Below the pieces are notes generated by a model. It saw only the letters and a program-made list of their open reading frames with translations. It was not told where the DNA came from and searched no databases. DNA of 64,000 nucleotides from Muribaculaceae bacterium (lineage in GTDB: Bacteria; Bacteroidota; Bacteroidia; Bacteroidales; Muribaculaceae), in the NCBI GenBank assembly GCA_017619355.1, contig JAFZSO010000008.1, positions 28,201 through 92,200 of the forward strand. The letters run 5' to 3'. The position numbers and the translations under genes are program-made. Shown piece by piece: positions 51,323 through 59,843 of this stretch (the first letter of the stretch is position 1; every line of letters starts with the position of its first letter).

Positions 51323-51838
51323 TTATTTCTTCAGAACATACTTCAACAGCAGATAACCTCCAACAATCTGGAGCAGCATGCCGGGGATACCTATGCGGAA
51401 GTCCTGAACGGCAGCCATGAAATCGGCTTTGATGGCCCACTCGATGGCACAGCCCACAACCTGATAGAGAAGTACTACAGCGATGAGCGTCAACAAGGTG
51501 ACTTTCTTGGTCTTGTGTGCTACGAATGCAGCAGCAGAGGCGAGCAGAACGCCCTTGATGATGATGACGGGTACACCAGCCATGGGGGGCATACCGAACA
51601 GCAGGGAGTTGATGAGAGGGGAAAGGAGTGCTGTAAGTAAACCCACTCTCAGACCGTATTTATATGCCCCAATCAAGGTGAAGAAATAGATGGGGAGCAT
51701 GATGAGCCCACCCTTGGGGAAGAGGTGGCAGAGTTGCGGCAGCACAATGTTGCCCACAATGAAGAGCAACGCAAACACATAGGTGCGGCTTTGCTTGAGG
51801 GTGAGCGAATAGAGTTTTACATTAGAAACAGTTTCCAT
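51323..51838 (-). CDS. ECF transporter substrate-binding (S) component
   Basis: A 171-residue membrane protein with five to six helices. FPKGGLIMLPIYFFTLIGAYKYGLRVGLLTALLSPLINSLLFGMPP is the S-component region, with the AxxxA-like and proline-rich pattern of ECF vitamin transporters. Substrate specificity is not readable; Bacteroidetes versions near proteases or reductases are unassigned. The start METVSNVKL at 51838 is chosen over an ATG at 51850 because the family N-terminus is short. It is preceded by pepC (31 bases) and followed by the reductase (9 bases). EcfA/EcfT genes are not in the window. Confidence 0.7.
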   Translation of the reverse strand: METVSNVKLYSLTLKQSRTYVFALLFIVGNIVLPQLCHLFPKGGLIMLPIYFFTLIGAYKYGLRVGLLTALLSPLINSLLFGMPPMAGVPVIIIKGVLLASAAAFVAHKTKKVTLLTLIAVVLLYQVVGCAIEWAIKADFMAAVQDFRIGIPGMLLQIVGGYLLLKYVLKK

Positions 51839-51869
51839 AATGGGAATCATTTTATATGTTCATATAGAT

Positions 51870-53279
51870 TTAGTCATCGGAACCGAATAGGGGGTCTTCG
51901 GGCATGACCATGACGGGTGTCGTCTGGTATGCCTTCATAATGCGTTCGGGTACATATTTGTTATCGACCACAAGGCGGAAGGAATACTCGTTGAACCAGT
52001 CGTTGGTCATGATGATGTAACCTTTCTGTCCGCTGTCGGCACCCCATGAGTCCTCCACTTTCCATTTCAATGGCTTGCCGTTCTCGTCGAGGTCAACGGC
52101 ACAGAGCGTCATGGCATGGGTTGAGCCGCTGTCGAAGGTAGAGATGCGGTCGGCCTTGTTCATGGGGAAAGTGGTTGAGAAGAGGGTAGCGTAGTCGTAG
52201 TTGTCGAGCGAGAGGTAGCCCACGCTGCGGTTGAGCTGCTTGCCCACATCGTAGCTCGAATAGAGTTTGGTGGAGTCTTTGAGCGATGCGATAGCCATGG
52301 CGGCGATGTCTTCCATGGGCAGGTTCACATAGCGCCAGTTGTGTCCGTCATAGGTGTGACGGTCAAGTTCCACCTCATAGGTCTTGTAATAGGGGCGGCG
52401 CGGGTCATTCATGGCCATGATGAAGGTGCCGTTGATGGGACCTCCTTGTGTTTCGCGGAAGAATTCTAGTGGGGTGTAAGTCTTGGCCGGTCCCACGGGT
52501 TTGCCGTTTTTGTTACGGAAGGTATAAGTGAATTCTTTAACGGGCTCACCTAAGATGAGCGAGAGCATGCTGTAGATGGTGCCGAGCATCTCGGTCTTGC
52601 GTTGCTTGATGGCTGCGGTCGATTTCTTGCTCGCCACCATGGAGCGTAGTTCCAGACCGAACTCACGCAGTTTTGATCCTATAATCTGACGCATCTTCGA
52701 GGTGCGTTCGGCCGAGAAGGTCTCGGGTTGTGCTTCAACTGGCACGAGTCCATATTTCTCTGCAAGGTCGGCAGCACCGCAGAAGGTGCCACCATCGTTG
52801 ATGGGACTCTTGAAGAAGAACTGCACACGCAGGTCGTCGATGGGCTTGTCGGCACAGTCTATCACGCCCTGAAGCATGAGATTGGCTTTCTCGAGTTGGT
52901 CGTAGAAGAAGAGATAGTCGTGAGAATATTCCACTCTGATGGAGTCGCCATGCTGGCGGGCAAAGTTGGCGCGGAACACATTGAAACTGGAGTACATCCA
53001 GCATCTGCCGCTCTGCCGCTGGTTGTGAATGCTTTGTGTGGGAGTCTCAATGCTGAAGTGTGTGTCGTTGACCTTGAGGTTACGGTAGTTCTGTGCAAGG
53101 TCATCTATGGAGTTGGCCGCCATGGCATTGCGCACGGCAGGGTGAATGTTGGCGGCAGCCGACTTCTGGATTTGCTGGAGCATCTGTGCGTCGATGCCAC
53201 CTTGTGAGCGGTTTTGTGCACTCATGCACACTGAGGTCGCGAGTGTTAAAGCAAGAAAGAGAGATTTCCGTAGGTTCAT
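51870..53279 (-). CDS. pepC: Secreted C1-type aminopeptidase C / bleomycin hydrolase-like protein
   Basis: A 469-residue papain-fold peptidase with a signal peptide (MNLRKSLFLALTLATSVCMSA), typical of Bacteroidetes exported PepC. The catalytic Cys93 is in QSGRCWMYSSFN and His388 in GSTHAMTLCAVD. The third residue is Asp410 in VEDSWGADSG, where family members have Asn (VENSWG). This weakens but may not abolish activity, since the Asn mainly orients the His. A C-terminal WFNEYSFRLVVDNKYVPERI matches the family. It leads the pepC-ECF-reductase-secreted protein run and has a consensus promoter. Confidence 0.9.
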   Translation of the reverse strand: MNLRKSLFLALTLATSVCMSAQNRSQGGIDAQMLQQIQKSAAANIHPAVRNAMAANSIDDLAQNYRNLKVNDTHFSIETPTQSIHNQRQSGRCWMYSSFNVFRANFARQHGDSIRVEYSHDYLFFYDQLEKANLMLQGVIDCADKPIDDLRVQFFFKSPINDGGTFCGAADLAEKYGLVPVEAQPETFSAERTSKMRQIIGSKLREFGLELRSMVASKKSTAAIKQRKTEMLGTIYSMLSLILGEPVKEFTYTFRNKNGKPVGPAKTYTPLEFFRETQGGPINGTFIMAMNDPRRPYYKTYEVELDRHTYDGHNWRYVNLPMEDIAAMAIASLKDSTKLYSSYDVGKQLNRSVGYLSLDNYDYATLFSTTFPMNKADRISTFDSGSTHAMTLCAVDLDENGKPLKWKVEDSWGADSGQKGYIIMTNDWFNEYSFRLVVDNKYVPERIMKAYQTTPVMVMPEDPLFGSDD

Positions 53280-53331
53280 AGTTATGTAATGGTTTTTAGG
53301 GGCGTACTGCCCACATTTATTAATTCTTTTG

Positions 53332-53363
53332 CAAATATAATTTTATTTTTCAAGTTAAACAAA
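53332..53363 (-). promoter_or_regulatory. Consensus promoter of pepC operon
   Basis: TTTG (53360-53363), 20 bases, TATATTTG (53332-53339) on the minus strand. The leader of about 45 bases can form a small GGGC/GCCC hairpin (53300-53312). Confidence 0.85.
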
Positions 53364-53388
53364 TAAAAGTGAATGTGGTGATGAGATA

Positions 53389-53426
53389 ATTCCGCGTCTC
53401 CTATAGGGTATCAGAAGATGCGGAAT
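53389..53426 (-). terminator. Hairpin after the SUMF1 gene, possible terminator
   Basis: ATTCCGC pairs with GCGGAAT, extended by partly matching TCT/AGA bases. There is no clear T run, so a Rho-independent role is uncertain. Confidence 0.3.
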
Positions 53427-53465
53427 AGAATCTGTTCGAAACACTTGAGGCTTAATTGGCGGGTA

Positions 53466-54365
53466 TTATTTGATAATGCTTTTCTTGCCATCTTCTATGA
53501 CTATGCCGTGGTAGTCGTTGCCCACGGGTTGGCCAATAACATTGTAACGGGTGTCACTCTTGGGTTGTTGTTCTGTCGTGACACTGGGAATTCCAGTGAT
53601 TGCGTTGCCCATCTCAGAGGCTGCAAGACGCAGTCCGATGTAGTTGTAGCGGATGTTCTCAAGCTCATATCTGCGGAATGACACGCGTGATCCGTTGTAA
53701 GTGCCACCCCAACTGCCACCGCGTCTGACGCGGTTTTCGCCATCCTCAGGTCCGGTTGGGTTCACAATGGGCATCATGTCATAGTCCCCGAACCAGTCCT
53801 GACACCATTCAAACACATTGCCACTCATGTCGTAGATGCCTAACTCGTTGGGTTGGAGTTGGCCCACAACATGGGTGCAGTTGCCATCGTGCCATGCCAC
53901 TTCGTCGATATCGTCACTGCCGCTATACTGATAATAATGGGTGTATTTGCCGCCTCGTGCGGCATATTCCCATTCAGACTCGGTGGGCAGGCGGAAGTTG
54001 ATTCCAGTGAGCGTACTCAACTTGCTGACGAATGTTTGGCATTCGATCCACATGACGCGTTCGACAGGCAGGTTCGGGTCGCCTTGGAATCCGCTGGGAT
54101 TTTCGCCCATGACTGCAGACCATAATGCCTGCGTGACCTCGGTTTCACCTATATAAAAATCATCAAGGGTCACCACATGAATGGGAAACTCATCGTCTTC
54201 AGGCGTGAGCTGTTCACAAGTTCCACCCATGTTAAACCGTCCACCTTCGACTGCAACCATGTTGAATGTCACGCCGTTCACGGTTATTTCTCTTTTTGAT
54301 ATTTCTTGAGCCCATGCCGGAATGCTAACGAGCAGGGCTGCAAAAAGTGTAAATGCTTTGTTCAT
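53466..54365 (-). CDS. Secreted SUMF1/FGE-fold protein without active-site Cys, with short type IX-like tail
   Basis: A 299-residue protein with a signal peptide (MNKAFTLFAALLVSIPAWA). The formylglycine-generating enzyme-like domain shows FNMVAVEGGRFNMGG, FYIGETEVTQALWSAVMG, INFRLPTESEWEYAARGG, LGIYDMSGNVFEWCQDW and RRGGSW. The Cys pair that makes true FGE active (after RRGGS) is absent: no Cys follows RRGGSW. It is therefore a binding or structural SUMF1 protein rather than a sulfatase activator. The last 30 residues (RYNVIGQPV, GIVIEDGKKSIIK) match the tail of the protein at 10539. The start at 54365 is chosen for the signal peptide. Confidence 0.82.
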   Translation of the reverse strand: MNKAFTLFAALLVSIPAWAQEISKREITVNGVTFNMVAVEGGRFNMGGTCEQLTPEDDEFPIHVVTLDDFYIGETEVTQALWSAVMGENPSGFQGDPNLPVERVMWIECQTFVSKLSTLTGINFRLPTESEWEYAARGGKYTHYYQYSGSDDIDEVAWHDGNCTHVVGQLQPNELGIYDMSGNVFEWCQDWFGDYDMMPIVNPTGPEDGENRVRRGGSWGGTYNGSRVSFRRYELENIRYNYIGLRLAASEMGNAITGIPSVTTEQQPKSDTRYNVIGQPVGNDYHGIVIEDGKKSIIK

Positions 54366-54435
54366 AATTGTATGATTGTTTAATTGATGTTTTTTAGGAA
54401 AAGTGTAGTTACACATTTATTATAATCATGTTTGG

Positions 54436-54466
54436 CAAAATTACAAAAAAGAGCACTGAAAAGCAA
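54436..54466 (-). promoter_or_regulatory. Promoter of the SUMF1-domain gene
   Basis: TTG (54464-54466), 20 bases, TAATTTTG (54436-54443) on the minus strand. Confidence 0.7.
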
Positions 54467-54548
54467 GCCTCCTGATGAAAAGCAGAATATAAATAATGGA
54501 ATTAATTTTATTGTTGACTGCAAACTGCGAAATCTCGGAGAATATTTG

Positions 54549-54556
54549 TACCTTTG
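54549..54556 (+). promoter_or_regulatory. -7 box of gpmI
   Basis: TACCTTTG, 37 bases before the ATG at 54594. No -33 TTG at 19-21 bases. It lies well after 54432, where an alternative in-frame start would be, which excludes that start. Confidence 0.6.
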
Positions 54557-54593
54557 CAGTCTTAAAAGAACAAACAATATAAACAAGATAGCA

Positions 54594-56111
54594 ATGGGAA
54601 ATAAAGCATTATTAATGATCTTAGACGGGTGGGGCATAGGTCCTGCCGAGAAGAGCAATGTGATTTATAGCACACCGACTCCCTACTGGGACAGTCTGCT
54701 TGAAAAATATCCTCACAGCCAGCTCATGGCGTGTGGTGAAGATGTGGGTCTGCCCGACGGCCAGATGGGCAACAGCGAGGTGGGTCACCTGAATATAGGC
54801 GGTGGCCGCGTGGTCTATCAGGACCTCGTGAAAATCAACAAAGCGATTGCCAATGGTTCGATCAAGAAGAATCCTGAGATTGTGAAGGCTTACACTTATG
54901 CCAAAGAGACTGGCAAGGGCTTGCACATCATGGGCTTGACCTCGACCGGTGGTGTGCACAGTTCGCTCGACCACCTGTTTGCCCTGTGCGACATTGCCAA
55001 GGAATATGGTCTTGAAAAAGTCTTCATTCACTGCTTTATGGATGGTCGCGATACCGACCCCGAGAGCGGCAAGGGCTTCGTGGCCGATGTGGAGCGTCAT
55101 TGCGCCGAGAGCGCGGGTGTGGTTTCTACGATCACGGGTCGCTACTATGCCATGGACCGCGACAAGCGCTGGGAACGCATCAAGATTGCCTATGACCAAT
55201 TAGTGCACGGCGAGGGCAAGCAGAGCGTCAACATGACGCAAGCCATCCAGGAATCGTACGACGAAGGCGTGACCGACGAGTTCATCAAGCCCATTGTGAA
55301 CAGCACCGTCGACGGCCGCATCAAGGAAGGCGATGTGGTGATATTCTTCAACTACCGCAACGACCGCGCCAAGGAAATCACCATTGCACTCACTCAGCAG
55401 GATATGCCAGAACAGGGCATGACCACTATACCTGGTTTGCAGTACTTCTGCATGACCCCTTACGATGCATCTTTCACAGGCGTGAACATCCTTTTCCCCA
55501 AAGAGAATGTCACCAACACGCTTGCCGAGTATCTGTCGGGCAAGGGCATGAAGCAGCTGCACATTGCCGAGACCGAGAAATATGCCCATGTCACCTTCTT
55601 CTTCAATGGCGGACGCGAGGAACCCTTCGAGGGCGAAGACCGCATTCTGGTGCCATCGCCCAAGGTGGCCACCTATGATCTGAAGCCCGAGATGAGTGCC
55701 TATGAGGTGAAGGACAAACTGGTCGCTGCCATCGGTGAGCAAAAGTATGACTTCATCGTGGTGAACTATGCCAACGGCGACATGGTGGGTCACACAGGCG
55801 TGTATGCCGCCATCGAGAAGGCCGTTGTCGCCATCGACCAGTGCGTGAACGAGACGGTTGAGGCTGCCAAGAAGGCTGGCTACGAGGTGATCATCATCGC
55901 CGACCATGGCAATGCCGACCATGCCGTGAATCCCGACGGAACACCCAACACCGCTCACTCGCTGAATCCTGTGCCCTTTATCTATGTGACCGAGAACAAG
56001 CAGGCAACTGTGAAGAACGGCCGCCTTGCCGATGTGGCACCGTCCATTCTGCAAATCATGAGACTTGACCAGCCTGCCGACATGACGGGCGAGGGTCTTA
56101 TCGTGAAATGA
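54594..56111 (+). CDS. gpmI: 2,3-bisphosphoglycerate-independent phosphoglycerate mutase
   Basis: GpmI interconverts 3- and 2-phosphoglycerate in glycolysis using two Mn2+. The 505-residue protein has [10 protein letters not shown] with metal ligand Asp11, the nucleophile Ser61 in [54 protein letters not shown] and [11 protein letters not shown] with metal ligands, then [14 protein letters not shown]. All catalytic positions are intact. The frame is open upstream to 54432, but the promoter and family length place the start at 54594. It is followed by yitT after 46 bases. Confidence 0.95.
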   Translation: MGNKALLMILDGWGIGPAEKSNVIYSTPTPYWDSLLEKYPHSQLMACGEDVGLPDGQMGNSEVGHLNIGGGRVVYQDLVKINKAIANGSIKKNPEIVKAYTYAKETGKGLHIMGLTSTGGVHSSLDHLFALCDIAKEYGLEKVFIHCFMDGRDTDPESGKGFVADVERHCAESAGVVSTITGRYYAMDRDKRWERIKIAYDQLVHGEGKQSVNMTQAIQESYDEGVTDEFIKPIVNSTVDGRIKEGDVVIFFNYRNDRAKEITIALTQQDMPEQGMTTIPGLQYFCMTPYDASFTGVNILFPKENVTNTLAEYLSGKGMKQLHIAETEKYAHVTFFFNGGREEPFEGEDRILVPSPKVATYDLKPEMSAYEVKDKLVAAIGEQKYDFIVVNYANGDMVGHTGVYAAIEKAVVAIDQCVNETVEAAKKAGYEVIIIADHGNADHAVNPDGTPNTAHSLNPVPFIYVTENKQATVKNGRLADVAPSILQIMRLDQPADMTGEGLIVK

Positions 56112-56157
56112 TAATCGTAATTAAGATTATCTCTAACCGGAAAAGCATTTAAATATT

Positions 56158-57108
56158 ATGTCATTTATTGACCGTAAGTCAAAGCTTACTCAAGAAGTCT
56201 TTGCCTATGCGTTGCTCGTGGTAGGCAGCGCGCTCTTCGCCATTGGCGATGTGATGTTTGTCAACCCTTATCTCATGGCGCCTGGTGGCACCTATGGTTT
56301 GAGTAATGTGTTCAACACTCTGTGGCCTTGGAAAATTTCATTGTATGCCATCTGTATGGACATTCCACTGCTCATCATCGGCACTTGGATTTTGGGCCCC
56401 AAATTCGGTATCAAGACCATTATTTCGACCATTCTGATATTCTTCTTTACGCTGTTTCTTGAGAGTTGGTGGGGCTATAATCCTGTGATTCACGATGGCG
56501 CCATCACCGCCACGGGCACACAATCGATGGTCGAGATTCCGCATCATGGAGGTTTCTTCCAGCCCGACTATTTCTTGAACACGGTGGTTGCCGGTATCAT
56601 CTATGGTTTGGCGATTGGCCTTATTTTCCGTTCAGGAGCAACCAGTGGCGGTTCCGATATCATTTCGATGATCCTGCACAAGTACACCAAGATTTCGCTT
56701 GGCACGCTGGTGATGATTGTCGATGGCATTATCACCCTTGTCACGCTCGTGGCATTTGGCGACATCCGCTTGCCCATCTACTCGATCATTGTCATCTTCA
56801 TTGAAGGCAAGGTGATTGATTTTGTGGTCGATGGCATGAAGAGTTACCGAACCATGTTCATCATCACTGATAATCCAGAGCCCATCCGCGACTATGTGAT
56901 TAATGAAATCAAGCGAGGCGGCACTTGCCTGACCGGTACGGGATTGTATCGCGGAACCGAGCATCAGATGCTTTATGTGACCATGGATCGTGCCGGCATG
57001 CTCAAGCTTCGTTCGGCGCTGCACGAGATCGACCCCAAGGCGTTTGTCAACATCATGGAGAGTTCCGAGATTCTGGGTGAAGGCTTCAGGATGTTACCAC
57101 AAGAATAA
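56158..57108 (+). CDS. YitT family (DUF2179) membrane protein
   Basis: A 316-residue protein with five to six membrane helices and a C-terminal cytoplasmic DUF2179 domain. The family pattern is clear: LLVVGSALFAIGDVMFVNPYLMAPGG, GLIFRSGATSGGSDIISMIL, IYSIIVIFIEGKVIDFVVDG, then TDNPEPIRDYVINEIKRGGT, GLYRGTEHQMLYVTM. YitT proteins are widespread and proposed to be transporters; the substrate is unknown. A 20-residue insertion (about 105-135) after the second helix pair is longer than in Bacillus YitT. It lies between gpmI and the porin gene (19-base gap). Confidence 0.88.
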   Translation: MSFIDRKSKLTQEVFAYALLVVGSALFAIGDVMFVNPYLMAPGGTYGLSNVFNTLWPWKISLYAICMDIPLLIIGTWILGPKFGIKTIISTILIFFFTLFLESWWGYNPVIHDGAITATGTQSMVEIPHHGGFFQPDYFLNTVVAGIIYGLAIGLIFRSGATSGGSDIISMILHKYTKISLGTLVMIVDGIITLVTLVAFGDIRLPIYSIIVIFIEGKVIDFVVDGMKSYRTMFIITDNPEPIRDYVINEIKRGGTCLTGTGLYRGTEHQMLYVTMDRAGMLKLRSALHEIDPKAFVNIMESSEILGEGFRMLPQE

Positions 57109-57127
57109 ATTCCTATTTTTCCGAAAA

Positions 57128-58201
57128 ATGATGAAAAAACACATCTTATTATTTATAATAGTGATGCTCGTTGGCACTCTGTGCATGCAGGCCCAGGGGC
57201 AGGACTCAACGCAGTGTGAGAAAAAGAGCATCGTGAAAGAGGTGCTCAACCGTTTCACTTTCCATGGATATGCCATGGTAGGGTGGGAGTATCACGACAA
57301 GTCGAGCCCCAACAATCAGTTCAACATCAATAAATTCATCATGATGGCCGACTTCAGGATCACTGATCGCTGGCATGCATTCTCTATGGTCGACTTCTAC
57401 AAGTTCTCGCTCCACGAGTTGTGGATGAGTTACCGCTTTGCCGATGCGCTCACGGTGAAGGTGGGTCAGTTCAAGACGCCGTTCTCGTTAGAGAATCCCA
57501 TCGCACCGCCTGTGCTCGAGATGATTACCCTCACATCGCTCGCCACCAACTACATGATTTGCGGCAGTTCTCCGCTGATGATGCCTGCTGGCGCAGGACG
57601 CGATATGGGCCTTACCATCTATGGCGACCTGCTGAACAATCACCTCTCTTACGACCTTGCCGTGATGAACGGAAGTGGTCGTAATAACCGTGACAACAAC
57701 TCGCAAAAGGACTTTGTGGGTCGGCTCACGGTAAAGCCCATTCCCGAACTGGCATTGAGTGGCTCAGTGATTTTGGGCACTGGCAATGTGGCGGTCCATC
57801 CAGCCGATGACGGTAGCGGATATGTGTCCGATGTCGCTCCGTCAGTTACGGGTTTCAAGGCCAACGGCAATTATCAGCGCAATCGTTATGCCGCTGGCGC
57901 CGAGCTGAAGACGCAACCGCTCAATGTGCGTGGTGAATATATGTGGGGTAAGGACGCCGACTGTAAGACCGATGGCGGCTATGTCACGGCACAGGTCAAG
58001 AATGTGGCGGTGAAGAACCTGGATGTGGTAGCGTCGTTCGACCACCTGAACGCACACGAGGGCATTACCAACCGCTACTCGGCAGGAGTGCAATACTGGT
58101 TCTATCGTCAGTGCCGCATTCAGGCGGGTTACAGCTACTCGAAACATCCTGGTCAGGCAGGGGAGAATTCTATTCTCACACAATTGCAGGTGGCTTTCTG
58201 A
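57128..58201 (+). CDS. OprO/OprP-type phosphate-selective porin
   Basis: A 357-residue outer membrane beta-barrel with a signal peptide (ILLFIIVMLVGTLCMQAQA-like, residues 1-22). It starts with RFTFHGYAMVGWEY and shows ELWMSYRFADALTVKVGQFKTPFSLEN, the FKxPFSxE motif of the OprP/porin O family, followed by alternating strands and the terminal SILTQLQVAF with an aromatic C-terminus. It probably takes up phosphate or other small anions. ATGs at 57128 and 57131 are equivalent. The gene lies 19 bases after yitT and a terminator follows. Confidence 0.85.
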   Translation: MMKKHILLFIIVMLVGTLCMQAQGQDSTQCEKKSIVKEVLNRFTFHGYAMVGWEYHDKSSPNNQFNINKFIMMADFRITDRWHAFSMVDFYKFSLHELWMSYRFADALTVKVGQFKTPFSLENPIAPPVLEMITLTSLATNYMICGSSPLMMPAGAGRDMGLTIYGDLLNNHLSYDLAVMNGSGRNNRDNNSQKDFVGRLTVKPIPELALSGSVILGTGNVAVHPADDGSGYVSDVAPSVTGFKANGNYQRNRYAAGAELKTQPLNVRGEYMWGKDADCKTDGGYVTAQVKNVAVKNLDVVASFDHLNAHEGITNRYSAGVQYWFYRQCRIQAGYSYSKHPGQAGENSILTQLQVAF

Positions 58202-58255
58202 CGCCATCTGTCATATTCTTGCCGGCTCAGGGCGAAAATAGCCTGGACTCGGTTG

Positions 58256-58285
58256 ACCCAAATCTTCGGCCGATTTGGGTTTAAA
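58256..58285 (+). terminator. Terminator of gpmI-yitT-porin
   Basis: ACCCAAATC pairs perfectly with GATTTGGGT around TTCGGCC, followed by TTTAAAAA. Strong stem, short T run. Confidence 0.65.
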
Positions 58286-58358
58286 AATGTAAAAAAACAC
58301 CCCAAAATTTACAAAAACGAAGAATTTTTGCTTTTTTTGCTCAAAATCAAGAAAAAAA

Positions 58359-58389
58359 TTTGCATTTCTAATTATTATGCTTATCTTTG
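58359..58389 (+). promoter_or_regulatory. Consensus promoter
   Basis: TTTG (58359-58362), 19 bases, TATCTTTG (58382-58389), about 37 bases before the ATG at 58427. Confidence 0.85.
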
Positions 58390-58426
58390 CATTTGCAATT
58401 GTAAACTAATTATCGAAAAAAATCAT

Positions 58427-59278
58427 ATGAAAAAGCTTTTCTCATTCATCTTGATATCGGCCTTTGCGATATCGCTTACAGGTTTCAATGGTTATGCATC
58501 CACGCCCAGTGATGATAACCTTGACTTGCCTATCAAAAGACTCTATCCCGATAGAGTAGCAGCTGAGCAGCAAAAGAAGGCTGATAAGAAAAAGAAGAAA
58601 GTGAAACCGTGCAAGAGCGGTAAGGAATGTGAGTACTATGTGATGTATCATGAGTTGCTTGAAGAACAAGCAGCTCAGCAACAAGCGGCTCAACAGTCCT
58701 TAGACATGGCAGAACTCGATAGCCTGCTGAACATTGATTACACCATCGTTGACTATGCCGAGCTTCGCAAGGCAAAGCCTCTCAAATGGCTCGATGATCC
58801 CTTGAAAGAAACTGCTGCCGACTTGCGCCCTTATTTCAAGTCGCTTCGCAGTGAACTGGGCAACGACTGTCTGATTCCGAATGATGTGACAATGGGTCAC
58901 AGCGATAATCAGATTTACTTCTACTTCGACGACAATGGCGGAACCCCATCGGCGCTGCGTCTGCGCACTCAGTACTATGCCGATGACCCCATCAACATGA
59001 CATATCTCAAGTTCGTGGTCAACGGCTTTGATTACTACTTCTATCCCACATCTATCAAGGCTGGTAAACAGGGTTCTCGCATGTATTGGGAAACATTCGA
59101 CAACGAGCTGCGTGAGACCGACAAGGATTTGATCTATGCTCTGTCGCATGCTACCGATGCCTCGGTTACCTTTATTAGTTCGGCTGGCATCAATCATGCT
59201 ATGGATTTGACAAAGAATCAAATTACCGACTTTTATCGCGCACTGGAATTGTATCGCAGTTTGGGCGGCAAATTCTGA
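58427..59278 (+). CDS. Secreted protein of unknown function
   Basis: A 283-residue protein with a signal peptide (MKKLFSFILISAFAISLTG). A Lys-rich stretch (KKADKKKKKVK) and a short coiled coil (ELLEEQAAQQQAAQQSLD) lead to a folded C-terminal domain of about 150 residues: LIPNDVTMGHSDNQIYFYFDDNG, LKFVVNGFDYYFYPTS, WETFDNELRETDKDL and FYRALELYRSLGG. I do not recognise the family. The upstream frame is open to 58253, but the promoter lies inside it, so 58427 is the start. It is monocistronic. Confidence 0.7.
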   Translation: MKKLFSFILISAFAISLTGFNGYASTPSDDNLDLPIKRLYPDRVAAEQQKKADKKKKKVKPCKSGKECEYYVMYHELLEEQAAQQQAAQQSLDMAELDSLLNIDYTIVDYAELRKAKPLKWLDDPLKETAADLRPYFKSLRSELGNDCLIPNDVTMGHSDNQIYFYFDDNGGTPSALRLRTQYYADDPINMTYLKFVVNGFDYYFYPTSIKAGKQGSRMYWETFDNELRETDKDLIYALSHATDASVTFISSAGINHAMDLTKNQITDFYRALELYRSLGGKF

Positions 59279-59386
59279 TGTGTGACTCCAAATATTTGAA
59301 AGAATTTAGTAATGATATATAAGTTGTTGGTTAATAATTAGTTAATAGAGAATAGGCCAATAAGATTAAGTGTATATAGAAAGGAG

Positions 59387-59430
59387 AAAGGTGTGTTATC
59401 GTGGAGATAGCACACCTTTATTAGTTTTTG
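59387..59430. terminator. Terminator between convergent genes
   Basis: GGTGTGTTATC pairs with GATAGCACACC (one G-U pair), closed by AAA/TTT, followed on the plus strand by ATTAGTTTTTG. Confidence 0.7.
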
Positions 59431-59446
59431 AATACTGAAGTATAGA

Positions 59447-59650
59447 TTATACCAGAGCGACGATAATGTCGTTTTCAGCTTCTTCGATGTTGAGCTTGCC
59501 TTCGCGAGCGAGCCAACCAAGAGCAGCATAAATCTCTTTTTCTTTCAGTTTAGTTGCTTTTTTCAGGCCCTTAACACCAAGTGTACCGTTGGCTTCGTTG
59601 AGTGCATTCCAAACACTACCAGCCCAAAGTCCAATAATTTCTACGTTCAT
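59447..59650 (-). CDS. Small winged-helix protein (DUF2582)
   Basis: A 67-residue protein that is almost all winged helix: IGLWAGSVWNALNEANGTLGVKGLKKATKLKEKEIYAALGWLAREGKLNIEE. The pattern is that of DUF2582/wHTH_10 in Bacteroidetes, with a recognition helix near EKEIYAALGWLAREG. The role is unknown; a regulatory or nucleoid-associated role is inference. The start MNVEIIGLW at 59650 is chosen because the next upstream start (59695) lies in the -7 promoter box. Confidence 0.8.
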   Translation of the reverse strand: MNVEIIGLWAGSVWNALNEANGTLGVKGLKKATKLKEKEIYAALGWLAREGKLNIEEAENDIIVALV

Positions 59651-59692
59651 AATAAATAATTTAGTAAAACAATAGTTTCTTAAAAATCGATG

Positions 59693-59724
59693 CAAAGGTA
59701 GTGATTATTTGGCAAATAACCAAA
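59693..59724 (-). promoter_or_regulatory. Consensus promoter of the winged-helix gene
   Basis: TTTG (59721-59724), 20 bases, TACCTTTG (59693-59700) on the minus strand. Confidence 0.85.
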
Positions 59725-59826
59725 AATATGTTCAAGATTTATGTTATTAAACATAATTTTCACCCAAAAACGGCTCTGGTTTCCCCCGAAATCGGTGGTT
59801 TTGTTTCAGTTTTCAAATAAATCGCT

Positions 59827-59834
59827 TACCTTTG
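59827..59834 (+). promoter_or_regulatory. -7 box of rsgA, only 9 bases from the start codon
   Basis: TACCTTTG ends at 59834; the ATG of rsgA is at 59844. The mRNA leader would be zero to five bases. A TTG 23 bases upstream (59801-59803) may act as -33. Confidence 0.65.
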
Positions 59835-59843
59835 CACATACCG

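Noticed and set aside
53466-54365. Sulfatase-activating formylglycine-generating enzyme
   Set aside because: No active-site Cys pair after RRGGSW, and no sulfatase gene nearby.
54432-54593. N-terminal extension of gpmI
   Set aside because: The -7 promoter box lies inside it, and family proteins begin at the residue encoded at 54594.
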